Below, in pieces: positions 1 through 9,041 of a stretch of 64,000 nucleotides of DNA. Position numbers and translations under genes: made by a program. The DNA comes from Trogon surrucura (Eukaryota > Chordata > Aves > Trogoniformes > Trogonidae): positions 3,061,652 to 3,125,651 of the forward strand of contig CM036657.1 in NCBI GenBank assembly GCA_020746105.1, written 5' to 3'. The stretch's first letter is position 1. Every line of letters starts with the position of its first letter. Below the pieces are notes generated by a model. It had not been told where the DNA came from. It did not search any database and worked only from the letters and a program-made list of their open reading frames with translations.

Positions 1-815
1 GATGAATCACTTAATTAAACCTCAAATTGTGAAGCTGGGGCAAGAGGTTAATTTAGCATGGCCCCAGTCTCTACCCCTGGCTCTCCTGCGAATAAGGACT
101 AAGCCAAGAGCAAAGGAAAGGTTAAGCCCTTTCGAGGTCTTGTATGGATGACCCTATGGGGTACAGAAAGAGATGTCCACGCAGGTTGGGGAAGAAATAA
201 TGACTTCTTATATGGTGGCCTATCCAGCAAAAGAACCTAATTGTACCGGGGCAGAATTTGTAGGTATTTTTAACTTGATTACTTCAGGTGGGAATTTCAC
301 ATTATGTGCAGACAAACAGGGTGAATTTGGTCTAATTCCCCTTATAACGGAATGTCAGCTAGGGTGGGGAAGCTATTGGCTATGTGGAGATGGTTATGCC
401 AGAAAAAGTTTGCCTCTAAATTGGAAAGGTCATTGTATAGGGGGCTACCTTCATCCTAGAAGTAGCGTATTTACCAATCCACCCCCAGGGACAGTTCAAA
501 CACTGTGGAGGCGGACACGCGCAGTTCCGGGTAACCCCCTTGAAAGGAGGCCATCTGCTTTCCATAGTTTTGCCTGATGGTTTCTTCCTTGGCTAGGAGT
601 AAGTGAATTAGAAAAAGCCATAGTGAACATTTCGACTGTGATAGAAAATATTGAAATTAAGACCATAGATGCCATTCAGGCGATTCCGATGGAAGTATCT
701 AGCCTATCAAAGGTTGTGTTTCAAAATCGGCAGGAGCTGGATCTTTTATTGGCCTCCCAGGGAGGGGTATGCACAATAATAAACACGAGCTGTTGCATGT
801 ATGTAGATCAAAGTG
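1..815 (+). pseudogene. Gammaretrovirus-like integrase C-terminus and Env fragment
   Basis: This stretch is a near copy of 43826-44640, inside the gammaretrovirus-like provirus. It begins in the integrase C-terminal region (the LSPFE.LYG-type motif lies near 124-150) and passes straight into Env surface-subunit sequence (about 173-577) without the rest of integrase or the Env signal region, exactly as in the other copy. A TGA at about 575 stops the surface reading frame where the other copy reads through. The transmembrane subunit begins near 600 with heptad-repeat sequence and the CX6CC motif CTIINTSCC near 770. At about position 815 homology to the other copy ends abruptly and different retroviral sequence follows. 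It is a broken fragment of an old provirus whose 5' part lies outside the window. Confidence 0.8.
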
Positions 816-2650
816 GGATAGTTAAGGAATATTGTAAATGGTTTCCTAATTCAGGCTCTTATGATAGAAAATTGTGGGCAAAGGTTGGTGATGAAGTACA
901 GATTAAGAAATATTTACAGTTTAAGATACCAGATGTGTTAGTTATTACGTGGCGGACAGTTTACACTGCTTTAACTGGATTACAGCCTGCCGAGGAACTT
1001 TTGCAAGCGGCAGGAACCACTGCTTCTGCTGAACCCCTAATTTGCATCGATCAGGGCACGGCAGAGCATGTTTGTGATAAAGTGTCCGTGGATTCATGTG
1101 ACCCTGATACTGCTGATCTTGAAAAGGAGTCAGACTTATACCCATCTATAAAGTCTATTAAAACTGTGGCAGCCGAATCTCTAACAGCAGAACAAACTCT
1201 GAAAAATAAACCACGGCTGCCCTCTCCTATCAGTATTTCAAATCCACCTGCAACAATTGCTCGAGCGGCACCACCAAACGCAGGGGCAGAGCCATTCTTG
1301 AAAGAATTTTTAGAGCGTCCTTTGATGTCTGTGTCGGCATCTCCCTATAAACCTGCTGTTGAGAAAGTAAAGGAGGAAGCTATTAAGAAAGGCGATTTCG
1401 CTATGTGGGTGGCATGTCCTGTGCTGTATCAGCCAAACCTACCTCCCGAATATCAGCAATTCACATATGAGATTGTTAAAGAAGTACGGAAGGCCATACG
1501 AGAATATGGGCTGCAGAATAATTATACCATGAATTTGTTGCAAACAATTGGAGAATCTCATACTATGACACCATATGATTGGAAATCTCTGATGAGATTG
1601 GTTCTGAGTGCAGCACAATATACTGTCTGGTGGGCAGAGTATAGGGAATTTGCCACGGTTCAGACTATGGATGATATTGCGAGCTTAAGTCCAGGTGGTA
1701 TGGCAGAATATGTAGGGGAAGGACAATTTGCCATGCTGCAAGCTCAAGCAAATTTAGCACAACTGATCTTACAACAAGTAACTACATCAGCAATGAAAAG
1801 TTTGAGACGTGTCCCTGAAGTAGGGATACGGCAATTATCTTTTGCAGCGATACGGCAGGGTCTGCAAGAACCTTATGTTACATTTATTGATAGACTGCAG
1901 ACTGCTTTAACTCGTCAGATAGACAATGAGGAAGCGCTACAAACACCTTTAATGCAATTGACTGACTGCCAGCATGCTATTATGCCATTACAAGACTCTG
2001 CAAAGAGCACAGCTGAATTCATACAACAGGGCCTGTTGCGCATACATGGTGCTTTCACCAACACCGTGGGTAATGCCATGTCTGCAACACCAGTATTGCA
2101 GGTCACAAAGCCTGACAGCAAACGGGCAGTCACAGACCTCACCGCCAGCACAGCAGGCAGCGCAGGGCTGGATCTGGCCTCGCCACCAGCCCAGACCCCT
2201 CCTGCTGCCTCAGAGCAGGGCACTGCCTGGGGAGTGCTGAGACAGCAAAAGCTGAAATCTGACAGGTCCTCTGAAATAGCAGCAGCTGCAGTCTCTTATC
2301 ATGAGGAGGATGCACACCCTTCTGTTGCTTTAACTATACAGTGGCAATCTGGAGGAACTTCACATGTGTTAGCTCTGGTGGATACTGGAGCTGAGATTGC
2401 TGTGTTACAGAGTAATATCAATAATAAAGAAGTTACATCACAGATCTATGGAATGAGGGGAAATCCAACTTCTGCTCTTCAAAATAAAGTTACCTTAACA
2501 ACAAAAAATGCCATGTCATTTACTGTGACAGTGCTAATTGCCCCAATTAAAGAATATCGTCTGAGTATTGATGTGCAGGCAGGACAGATATTTGAAACCT
2601 TAAATGATTTCTTCTGCTTTGGAACTTCACAAGCAGGATTTGCAAACTAA
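623..2650 (+). CDS. Chimeric reading frame: Env transmembrane ectodomain fused to betaretrovirus-like Gag-Pro
   Basis: A 675-codon frame runs across a recombination joint. Residues 1 to about 64 are retroviral Env transmembrane ectodomain (coiled coil, then CX6CC). From about residue 66 the sequence is Gag-like: a matrix-like region, a long Pro/Ala linker, then a capsid of betaretrovirus type (about 245-400, with PPEYQQFTYE and MTPYDWKSL) and a major homology region IRQGLQEPYVTFIDRL near 410. The nucleocapsid zinc knuckles are missing. A truncated dUTPase start (GSAGLDLAS, about 512) is followed by an aspartic protease segment with LVDTGAE near 585. The Gag family differs from the other Gags in the window. 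The open frame may simply reflect recent recombination or chance. I infer no expression, and no upstream promoter is visible in the window. Confidence 0.65.
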   Translation: MNISTVIENIEIKTIDAIQAIPMEVSSLSKVVFQNRQELDLLLASQGGVCTIINTSCCMYVDQSGIVKEYCKWFPNSGSYDRKLWAKVGDEVQIKKYLQFKIPDVLVITWRTVYTALTGLQPAEELLQAAGTTASAEPLICIDQGTAEHVCDKVSVDSCDPDTADLEKESDLYPSIKSIKTVAAESLTAEQTLKNKPRLPSPISISNPPATIARAAPPNAGAEPFLKEFLERPLMSVSASPYKPAVEKVKEEAIKKGDFAMWVACPVLYQPNLPPEYQQFTYEIVKEVRKAIREYGLQNNYTMNLLQTIGESHTMTPYDWKSLMRLVLSAAQYTVWWAEYREFATVQTMDDIASLSPGGMAEYVGEGQFAMLQAQANLAQLILQQVTTSAMKSLRRVPEVGIRQLSFAAIRQGLQEPYVTFIDRLQTALTRQIDNEEALQTPLMQLTDCQHAIMPLQDSAKSTAEFIQQGLLRIHGAFTNTVGNAMSATPVLQVTKPDSKRAVTDLTASTAGSAGLDLASPPAQTPPAASEQGTAWGVLRQQKLKSDRSSEIAAAAVSYHEEDAHPSVALTIQWQSGGTSHVLALVDTGAEIAVLQSNINNKEVTSQIYGMRGNPTSALQNKVTLTTKNAMSFTVTVLIAPIKEYRLSIDVQAGQIFETLNDFFCFGTSQAGFAN

Positions 2651-2904
2651 CTCGTAACTGTTTTGAGTGGATTTCCACAGTGGGATCTGGGTATCTGTCA
2701 TGCTGCCTGTGCCTACTAAGGTCATAACTGTAAAATAGTATCATATTCCAGGGGGTTAGAAGGAAATTATTCAAACCATTCAGGTACTTCAACAAGTGGG
2801 AATAATGTGGCAATATATATATTAAAGTAAGGTACATCTCAGCTCATCAAAAAGATGAGTCATTTGAACCCCTGAGAATGCTGTATGGTTCTATATGCCA
2901 ACAT
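2651..2904 (+). other. Unassigned retroviral-looking stretch
   Basis: No gene can be supported here. The AT-rich sequence contains a short string (about 2855-2890) that faintly resembles an integrase C-terminus. It links the protease fragment upstream to the degenerate env-type block downstream, so it is probably the remnant of a large pol deletion. Confidence 0.3.
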
Positions 2905-3770
2905 TTTTGCTTATTTTACACTCTGTTAATATCAGATTTTTGAGTTCTTGTGTTCCATGTTTCTTCGATGCATATCTGTGCTCCATCCAGAGGAAACAGC
3001 ATCGAAACAGCATTGCAGGTGTCACAAACCAACATGAGAGTGCAGTTCAACCTGAAAAAGCTCAAGCCACACTTCTGCAATCTATATGGGACATATGTTG
3101 CCTTCACAAAACTGATAAATCAACATCTTCAGGACTTGGTGCAACAAATGATATCTGACTGATATGGTGACTGCCTTCCCTGAGAGGAGACACTTGATTT
3201 AAATCATTACGTTGAACTGTATTTATGCTTTTCTTTCTCTATATATATTTTTCATGTGCCTTTGTAGATTATTTTCTAATATACCTTGCAAGCCTAAGAG
3301 AATGCGGTTGCTTGAGCAAGGAGGGTGGAATATAGAGGTACAGCGGAAGATTGGAGAGGAGGACTGTAGGTACGCTCAAGCAACTTGCACCTGAAGTGTC
3401 AGAAAACACAGACATCTCAGTGGATTACTGCTTGGCCTTGTGTGCTCGACAAGCAGCACACCCACACTGAGATAACAGAGGACTGGAATTGATGCAGGGG
3501 CATCTTTCACATTCCTGCCCTGCAGAGCAGTGAATGTGTGTCCTGGGAACTCAGGCAGAGCAGTAAGTAAAACATGACAAAGGAGTGGGATGAATATTAC
3601 AGGTTTTTTAGCAAGGATATGATTTGGTTAAACCTCAAAACATGGTTTTCTAAGTTACAAATGTGTTTAATGGTGTTCGTTGTTCTGGGAAGTGTTTTGT
3701 TCTGTTCTTTTTCATTATAGTTAACGATCTCACCTGAAGCGCTGCCTGAGAGGCCCGAAGAACTGAAAAA
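2905..3770 (+). pseudogene. Degenerate env/3' region, shared with 58340-59220
   Basis: This block is collinear with 58340-59220, downstream of an integrase gene in the plus-strand Lys-beta provirus. No long frame is open. The last part (about 3590-3720) encodes a hydrophobic segment after the string KDMIWLNLKTWFS, which looks like the membrane-spanning end of a retroviral transmembrane protein. An 11-nt inverted repeat at 3307-3317/3374-3384 is preserved in both copies. The block is followed by Env sequence of the Lys-beta family, so two different env 3' ends lie in series. Confidence 0.5.
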
Positions 3771-4057
3771 TATATCTTATAACTTTCATGGGATGTGTTG
3801 TAAGGATCTTGAAGATCACTCAGAATCCATCCATAAGAAAATTCAAAAATTGCAAGAGCATTCAAAACAGATCGCTCAGGATTGCATTGGAGTGGTCTGA
3901 CAGGATGGAATAAGAGTTTAGTTAAGACATTTTTGGTTATTGGAGTTTTATTTGTTATAGGCTTAGTTCTGTTTAGTTGTTTGATAAGCATAATCAAGAA
4001 AATGATAAGCACGCTAGCGGACGAAGCATGGGTTTTCCAAAAAGAAAAAGGGGGATA
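3771..4057 (+). pseudogene. Env transmembrane C-terminus of the Lys-beta ERV
   Basis: The fragment resumes at the CC of a CX6CC motif (MCCKDLEDHSESIHKK), closely resembling the equivalent part of the intact env at 7447-8685. Stops and a frame change near 3895 break it. The following frame encodes a strong membrane segment (about VIGVLFVIGLVLFSCLI) and a short cytoplasmic tail. The purine-rich tract at 4041-4055 that primes plus-strand DNA is directly followed by the LTR. Fusion peptide and surface subunit are absent. Confidence 0.65.
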
Positions 4058-4432
4058 TGTAGAGGAATTTCTTGTGGAGCAGAGGCGCGGTATCGCTTTA
4101 AAAGGTTTTGGACAACCCAGCTTAGGCCTGAGCAAAGGCTCTGTCCTTGGAGCTGCCTTGAGGCACAGAGAGGAGGAGGTGCAGCTGTTTTGTGAGAGCC
4201 TTGCCGGGGGGAGAAGAGGGGGCGAGAGCCGCCTGCAGAGTTGAATGGCACTACCCAATAAAACTCTGGCACGTGTAAACCTGTAACTGACCAACTCCGT
4301 TAAGGGGCAGTCGTGTGGACACTGCTTGACTATATATATTGAGCTGTTCAGAGCAATAAAGGGAGGACGACTTGTAGCCGTATTGGTGGAATGGTTGTTA
4401 CTTGGCTGGCTCTCCGACGGGACCCTCTTCGA
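4058..4432 (+). repeat. Lys-beta LTR (3' LTR)
   Basis: This LTR starts TGTAGAGGAATTTC directly after a polypurine tract and contains an AATAAA polyadenylation signal near 4357. It matches six other LTR copies in the window (6712-7048 plus 15233-15279, 24387-24751, 26855-27225, 31092-31467, 47276-47650, 62428-62804). Full copies are 371-377 bp. The final bases have drifted from the TTCA end seen elsewhere. Downstream sequence changes at once to an opposite-strand element, so no target duplication can be read. Confidence 0.85.
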
Positions 4433-4730
4433 TAGAGATTATGCTCTTTGGAGCTAGACTGCCCCATGATTATTGGGTCTTTAAAAAAACCCCTCTGTTG
4501 CCCCCATGACAAAAAATCTTCCACTTCTACTTGTTTTAAATCCGTGCCCTTTACATCAGGCATTTACTGTCGCTTTCTCGTTAGCGGATATCGTGTTTCC
4601 CATGCTGCCGTTCCTGTAAGCTTACACTTACTGGCTCTCTCGAGCAGCCTGGCGCCTGTGATTTGATTACGCCGGCTCGGCAGCCTTCCCTTGCCTTTTC
4701 GCTGCGCGATCCCCGTTTTGTTCCTTATCG
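4433..4730 (-). pseudogene. Leader and gag start of a second tRNA-Trp-primed ERV
   Basis: On the minus strand a leader follows the primer site and leads to MGNTISANEKATV, a possible myristoylated Gag start (about 4600). After a stop it continues with FLSWGQQRGFFKD, comparable to the matrix of the intact provirus at 12430-14628. The frame is broken after about a dozen codons, and the fragment ends at 4433 against the Lys-beta LTR in head-to-head orientation. It is a truncated relative of the Trp-beta family. Confidence 0.5.
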
Positions 4731-4749
4731 GATCACGTCGGTGTCACCA
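4731..4749 (-). other. Primer binding site, tRNA-Trp type
   Basis: The minus strand reads TGGTGACACCGACGTGATC, one base different from the tRNA-Trp-type site of the intact provirus at 14755-14773. It is two bases from the LTR end at 4752, as expected for minus-strand priming. Confidence 0.8.
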
Positions 4750-4751
4750 GA

Positions 4752-4971
4752 TGCAGGGATCCATGCGAGGACGGACGACACGACACCAATATCATGTTCC
4801 AAAGATCACCGCTTTATTGTAAAAGTAGCACACATTTATACTGTTTTTGCTTTCCTTAGCACGCATCAGGCATATTGTGATTCGTTACAGGTAGCCCAGC
4901 ATGGGCTGTTCACCCGTCACTCTGACTCCGTTGATTCGTAACTGCCTAACAAGCATGCATATCCTGTCTTA
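4752..4971 (-). repeat. LTR of the second Trp-primed ERV, partial
   Basis: The LTR lies immediately beyond the primer site. On the minus strand it carries an AATAAA signal (complement near 4811-4816) and ends in CA at 4752. It is interrupted at 4972 by the 1.3 kb LTR described next. Its remainder may be the unassigned sequence at 6340-6467, but I could not confirm this from another copy. Confidence 0.55.
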
Positions 4972-4976
4972 CTAGT

Positions 4977-6334
4977 TTTGGTTTGGCCTGGCCGGATTTT
5001 GGCGGCGGAGGGGGGAGATGCAGGGTAGCTTCTGTAAGAAGCTGCTAGAAGCTCCCCAAGTTTGATAGAGTCAATGCCAGACGGCTCTAAAGAGGGACCC
5101 ACCGCTGGCCAAGGTTGAGCCTATCAGTAAAGTGATAGCAGAGGAACACCTCTGTGAAAAACATATTTAAGAACAGGGAAAAAGAACTACGCCATAACAG
5201 CTGGCACAGAGATGGAGGATTGAGAATCTGTGCAGACACCAAGGTCAGTGAAGAAGGAGGGAGGGGAGGATGAGCTCCAGGCGCCGAAGCAGAGAGTTCC
5301 CCGGGTCCGTGGTGAAGACCGTGGTGAAGACCATAGTGAAGCGGGTTGTGCACCTGCAGCCCATGGGCGAGGTGCAGATGTCCACCATGAGGATCACCGC
5401 GTAGATGTCCACTGTAGAGGACTCCACGCCGTGTGGGTGGATGCCTGAAAGGGGCTGTAACCTGTGGGAAACCCGCATCAGAGCAAGTCACTGCCGGAAC
5501 CTGTAGCCCGTGGAAGAGAGGAATGCCCACGCTGGAGCAGGTTGACCGGTGGGACTTTTGGGAAGTTGTGGGTGGCTCACGCTGGAGCAGTTTCCCCCGG
5601 AGGACTGCGCCTCAGACTCACGAGGGGTGGGCTGCCCCTCGTGAGGTGTCTCACGTTGGGCAGTTTGTGATGAATTGCCCTTCGTGGGATGACTCATGCT
5701 GGAGAAGAGAGCATGAAGCTAGTCTCCCTGGGGAAGAGTGAATAGTCCTCCCCCGGAGTGAAGAAGCGGTGGAACCAACATCGGATGAATTGACCGCAGC
5801 CCCCATTCCCTGTCCCCCTGCGCCGCTCGGGGGGAGGAGGGGGAGAAACCGGGATTGATGTTAAGCCCGGGAAGAAGGGAGGGATGGGGGGAAGGTATTC
5901 TGTTTAAGAACTGTTTGCTCTTTCTTACTTCTCACTACTCCTCTCTGATTAGTTCTCTTAATAAATGTACCTGATTTCCCCAAAACTCAGTCTGTTTTGC
6001 CTGGGACGGTAAATGAGGGTGATCTCCCTGTCCTTATTTCAAACCCTGAACCCTTGGAAATATTTTCTTCCCTTGTCTAGCAGTGACGGAACACTGGAAC
6101 AGGCTGCCCAGAGAGGTTGTGGAGTCTCCTTCTCTGGAGACATTCAAGACCTGCCTGGACACGTTCCTATGTAGCATAATCTAGGCATTCCTGCTCTGGC
6201 AGGGGGATTGGACTTGATGATCTTTCGAGGTCCCTTCCAATCCCTAACATTCTATGATTCTATGATTCTATGAAGGGGGAGTGAGAGAGCGGCTGTGTGG
6301 GTACCTGGCGACTGGCCAGGGTCAAACCACTACA
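4977..6334 (+). repeat. Solo long LTR (family B), copy 1, carrying a CR1 insertion
   Basis: This copy matches the long LTRs at 28865-30050 and 45691-46868. The family starts TGTTTTGGTTTGGCCTGGCC and ends CCACGACA or a close variant. Here the first bases are lost or merged with the flank. CTAGT at 4972-4976 and 6335-6339 is a 5-bp target duplication. An AATAAA signal lies near 5959. No internal retroviral genes accompany it, so it is a solo LTR. A 5-bp duplication and length over 1 kb fit an ERVL-type (class III) element, but no coding copy is present to prove it. Confidence 0.8.
6086..6272 (+). mobile_element. CR1 LINE 3' end inserted in long LTR copy 1
   Basis: The segment interrupts the long LTR between CAGTG and AAGGGGGAG, which are adjacent in the other copies. 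It carries CR1 3' sequence (ACTGGAACAGGCTGCCCAGA) and ends in repeated ATTCTATG units, the typical CR1 tail. It is a severely 5'-truncated, dead copy. It must be younger than the LTR it sits in. Confidence 0.93.
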
Positions 6335-6339
6335 CTAGT

Positions 6340-6467
6340 CAAGTTCTGTGTTTCTTATACCTGCTCCCTACAGATGATAATTTTGCAGTTTGAAGGTCTT
6401 GCCATATCAACACTGTGTCTTTGCATGACTCCTGCCCCCCGTCCCACTCAGTGAGTTCTTTACTAGG
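6340..6467. other. Unassigned sequence
   Basis: No gene or clear repeat was recognised. Position suggests it is the outer part of the minus-strand LTR interrupted at 4972. Confidence 0.3.
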
Positions 6468-6711
6468 GTATCAAAATAGTAGGACCCAACATTGGTGCAG
6501 TACCACGATCTCCTTGGAATGCCTTGTCCAGCCCAACTGTCTCTGCACCGAAAGGCTCTATGGATCATTGAAACCTAACCCTAATCTGGACCGTGCACCT
6601 CTGGGTTCAGCCTGACCTCATAATGGCCAGGGCTGTCCCAAAATCAGAAAGGTGTGTATGGAGCACTGGAGTGCTGTGCTCCCCTTGGAATGCCTTGTCC
6701 AGCCTACATGT
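6468..6711 (+). repeat. Satellite (about 170-180 bp monomer), part 1
   Basis: Roughly one and a third monomers. Landmarks in each monomer are TGGAATGCCTTGTCCAGCCC, CTCTATGGATC, AACCCTAACCCTAA, AGGACC and GGTTCAGCCTGA. The array resumes at 15280 after a solo LTR and the provirus inside it. Confidence 0.85.
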
Positions 6712-7048
6712 TGAAGAAGGGTCCCTTCGGAGAGCCAGTCAAGACGACGATAAATCCCACCGATACGGGTACAAGTCGTTCTCACTTTATTGCTCTGGAC
6801 AGCTCAATATATACAGTTAAGCAGTGTCCACGTGCCTGCCCCTGAACAGAGTTGATCAGTTAGAGGTTTACACGCACCAGCGTTTTAGTGGATAGTGCCA
6901 TTCAACTATGCAGGCGGCTCTCGCCTCCCCGTTCTCCCCCCCCAGAAAGTCTCTTCACAAAAGAGCTGCAGCTCTTCCGCTCCGTGCCCCCAGGCAGCTT
7001 CAAGGACAGAGTCTTTATTTAGGCCTAAGCTGGGTTGTCCAAACCCTT
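6712..7048 (-). repeat. Solo Lys-beta LTR, left part (continues 15233-15279)
   Basis: This is the minus-strand LTR of the Lys-beta family, split by the Trp-beta provirus. ACATGT at 6706-6711 and again at 15280-15285 is a perfect 6-bp target duplication, so this is a genuine insertion into satellite that later recombined to a solo LTR. Six base pairs is the usual duplication size for class II (betaretrovirus-like) elements. Confidence 0.92.
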
Positions 7049-7505
7049 TGCGGGGAGCCTCATGCTGGAGAAACAGGAACTGCAGGCAACGACTCAATAT
7101 GAGCGCGAACAAACAGATTCAACTTTATTCTTTTCTACCAAACATTTATACTCTTTCAACTCTCAGTACATTACACTTTCTGTTATCTCATTGGTTATTA
7201 CTACATTCTATCTACTACAACAGTTACTGATTGGTGCGGTTACATCTAATATGCCTACACTTAAACTGTCAGGACGTTGCATCTCCACATGTCCAGTGTC
7301 TTTGTTCTCAGTGACAAACAAGAAAGATTTGTAACCTTGTTTTGCTTCAAGGAAGCAAAACAAGGGCAGACTGACCTTAATGATCCGTGACTTGTTTGCT
7401 TCAGGGAGGCACATCATGGGCAGGCTGACCTCGAGGATCAAAGAATCTAAGGTATTTTCCCAAGCGCAGGCTGCAATGTTATAGCGCCAGCAAGGCCCGC
7501 AACAT
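7049..7505 (-). repeat. 3' LTR of the Trp-beta provirus
   Basis: The 457-bp LTR begins TGTTGCGGGC on the minus strand and ends GCTCCCCGCA. The minus strand carries AATAAA (complement 7124-7129). It also contains the last codons of env, which stops at 7447. Confidence 0.95.
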
Positions 7506-8685
7506 CTCCCCCTCTTTTATCAAACACGGCATCAGCTAGCCTTCTGATCTGAGCAGAGAAGCATTGGATGATGCAAGGTCCCATACAAACTACAATCAAT
7601 ACAACAACAATAATAATTATAACCATCTTAATTCCATCTTTAAGCCAGGCAGGAATTCCAAAAGACAAAAGCCAGTCATCAAAAGGATTATGGCCTACAG
7701 TAATTTTTTGTGTATGTTGTTGAAGCCAATATAGTTGTTTGTGAATCGAGTCACTATGATCCGACAGGTTAAAACAGCACATTCCTTGAAATTCCTCACA
7801 CCCTTTACCTTGAGCTAGTAATAGAAAATCAATGGCAGCACGATTTCGAAGGACTGCTTGACGCAGACTGCTCATATCTTGGGCTAATTGGGATATTACT
7901 TGAGTAGTGACATTAGCTTGTTTTGCTGTCCAACATGCCAGTTTTTGAATTTGTTGTAAAGCATGAGAAGTGCCAATGCCAGGAATTAAGGAAGCAAAAA
8001 CCCTGGCTGTGGGACCCCATAGCTCCACATCGTCATTACAGTCAGGAGGCAATAGAGAAATACTTCTTTTGGTTCGGGTATGATGCAAGGTTGCAAAAAA
8101 TTCTTTAGATGGAGCAAGTAAGGCTAAATGACCAAGGTAACAAGGACCACCGTGAGCAAAGCTAGGAATTCCTTGCCAAGCACGGTCGCCGCAGATCAAG
8201 TAAATGTGGGGCGGTAACGAAAGAGGAGAGGAGATTTTTAAATATAAATGTCCAGGTCCCCAACCATAAGGGCGAGATCCATAATACTCAGAATGATTAA
8301 AATTTTTATGGGGAGTCAGCCAATTTTGTTTAGGAGATAGTGACAAATTCCAGGAACCAAAGTAAATACACCCATACCCATTTGGTTTTTGACTGTTTAG
8401 TAAATTCAGCTCTTGGGGATCCCAAGGAAGTGGCACTGATAAATTCTTAACAATCATGGCAAGACAGTGGCTGCTATTACTTGCTTTTCTACAGTCACCC
8501 AATTGAAAAGGGGACACAGGTGTTCCAATTAGGCATGTCTTAAAGGGATCAGTTGCTGATGTTAAATGTAAGCAAAAGGCATCATTGCCAGTCTGACTTG
8601 CCCATCGTACCCAAAAATTCGTCATAGGGAAGTCTGCTAATGTCCAATTAATCCATAAACAGGTGAGGAACATCAGGCGGATCAT
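7447..8685 (-). CDS. env: Envelope glycoprotein, Trp-beta provirus
   Basis: The 412-codon Env precursor would mediate receptor binding and membrane fusion at the virion or cell surface. An N-terminal hydrophobic signal (residues about 3-17) starts at the ATG at 8685. The surface subunit is only about 190 residues after signal removal and has several NxS/T sequons. A furin-type site RTKR lies at 204-207. The transmembrane subunit has a heptad-repeat region (about 245-290), CX6CC at 296-304 (CEEFQGMCC) and a membrane span at about 354-370, then a tail that crosses the polypurine tract into the LTR. A CX6CC motif indicates an alpha/gamma-type Env rather than a classical orthobetaretroviral one. 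The short surface subunit is unusual, and no clear CXXC partner motif is seen in it. Confidence 0.9.
   Translation of the reverse strand: MIRLMFLTCLWINWTLADFPMTNFWVRWASQTGNDAFCLHLTSATDPFKTCLIGTPVSPFQLGDCRKASNSSHCLAMIVKNLSVPLPWDPQELNLLNSQKPNGYGCIYFGSWNLSLSPKQNWLTPHKNFNHSEYYGSRPYGWGPGHLYLKISSPLSLPPHIYLICGDRAWQGIPSFAHGGPCYLGHLALLAPSKEFFATLHHTRTKRSISLLPPDCNDDVELWGPTARVFASLIPGIGTSHALQQIQKLACWTAKQANVTTQVISQLAQDMSSLRQAVLRNRAAIDFLLLAQGKGCEEFQGMCCFNLSDHSDSIHKQLYWLQQHTQKITVGHNPFDDWLLSFGIPAWLKDGIKMVIIIIVVVLIVVCMGPCIIQCFSAQIRRLADAVFDKRGGDVAGLAGAITLQPALGKIP
7506..7519 (-). other. Polypurine tract of the Trp-beta provirus
   Basis: The minus strand reads AAAAGAGGGGGAGA directly before the LTR start. This is the expected primer for plus-strand DNA synthesis and also encodes part of the Env tail. 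Confidence 0.9.
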
Positions 8686-9041
8686 TATGACTTTTGCAAT
8701 TCTTCAAATACTAAGACTGTACAATATCAGTATGTTTGACAATAATTAACTAGTTTATAATAGAATTGATTTGTGTCTATAACAAGGCTAATTCCTTCTC
8801 TTAAGAACAACTCTGGATAGTTTAACTAAACACGAAGTTATAACAGGGACAAACCTATACCTACAAACTAAACAACCTAAAAACCACTGTCTATTATTAT
8901 AAGAAAAAAAAAACCAGTTTCCCACATCCTCCACAGTAAAAATGTCCTTGGAGCCACACTGTGCAGCCACAAGGTGGCCAGTGTAGTCCACACACTTTAG
9001 TAATTGTAAGCTTCTCAACTTCTCTCCGAAATGCTACAGTA
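8686..9041 (-). other. pol-env interval with a small open frame (8788-9018)
   Basis: About 355 bp separate pol from env. A 76-codon minus-strand frame at 8788-9018 has no motif I recognise. It could be a small accessory exon, an upstream part of the spliced env message or a chance frame. A splice acceptor for env would be expected here, but I cannot assign one with confidence. Confidence 0.25.
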
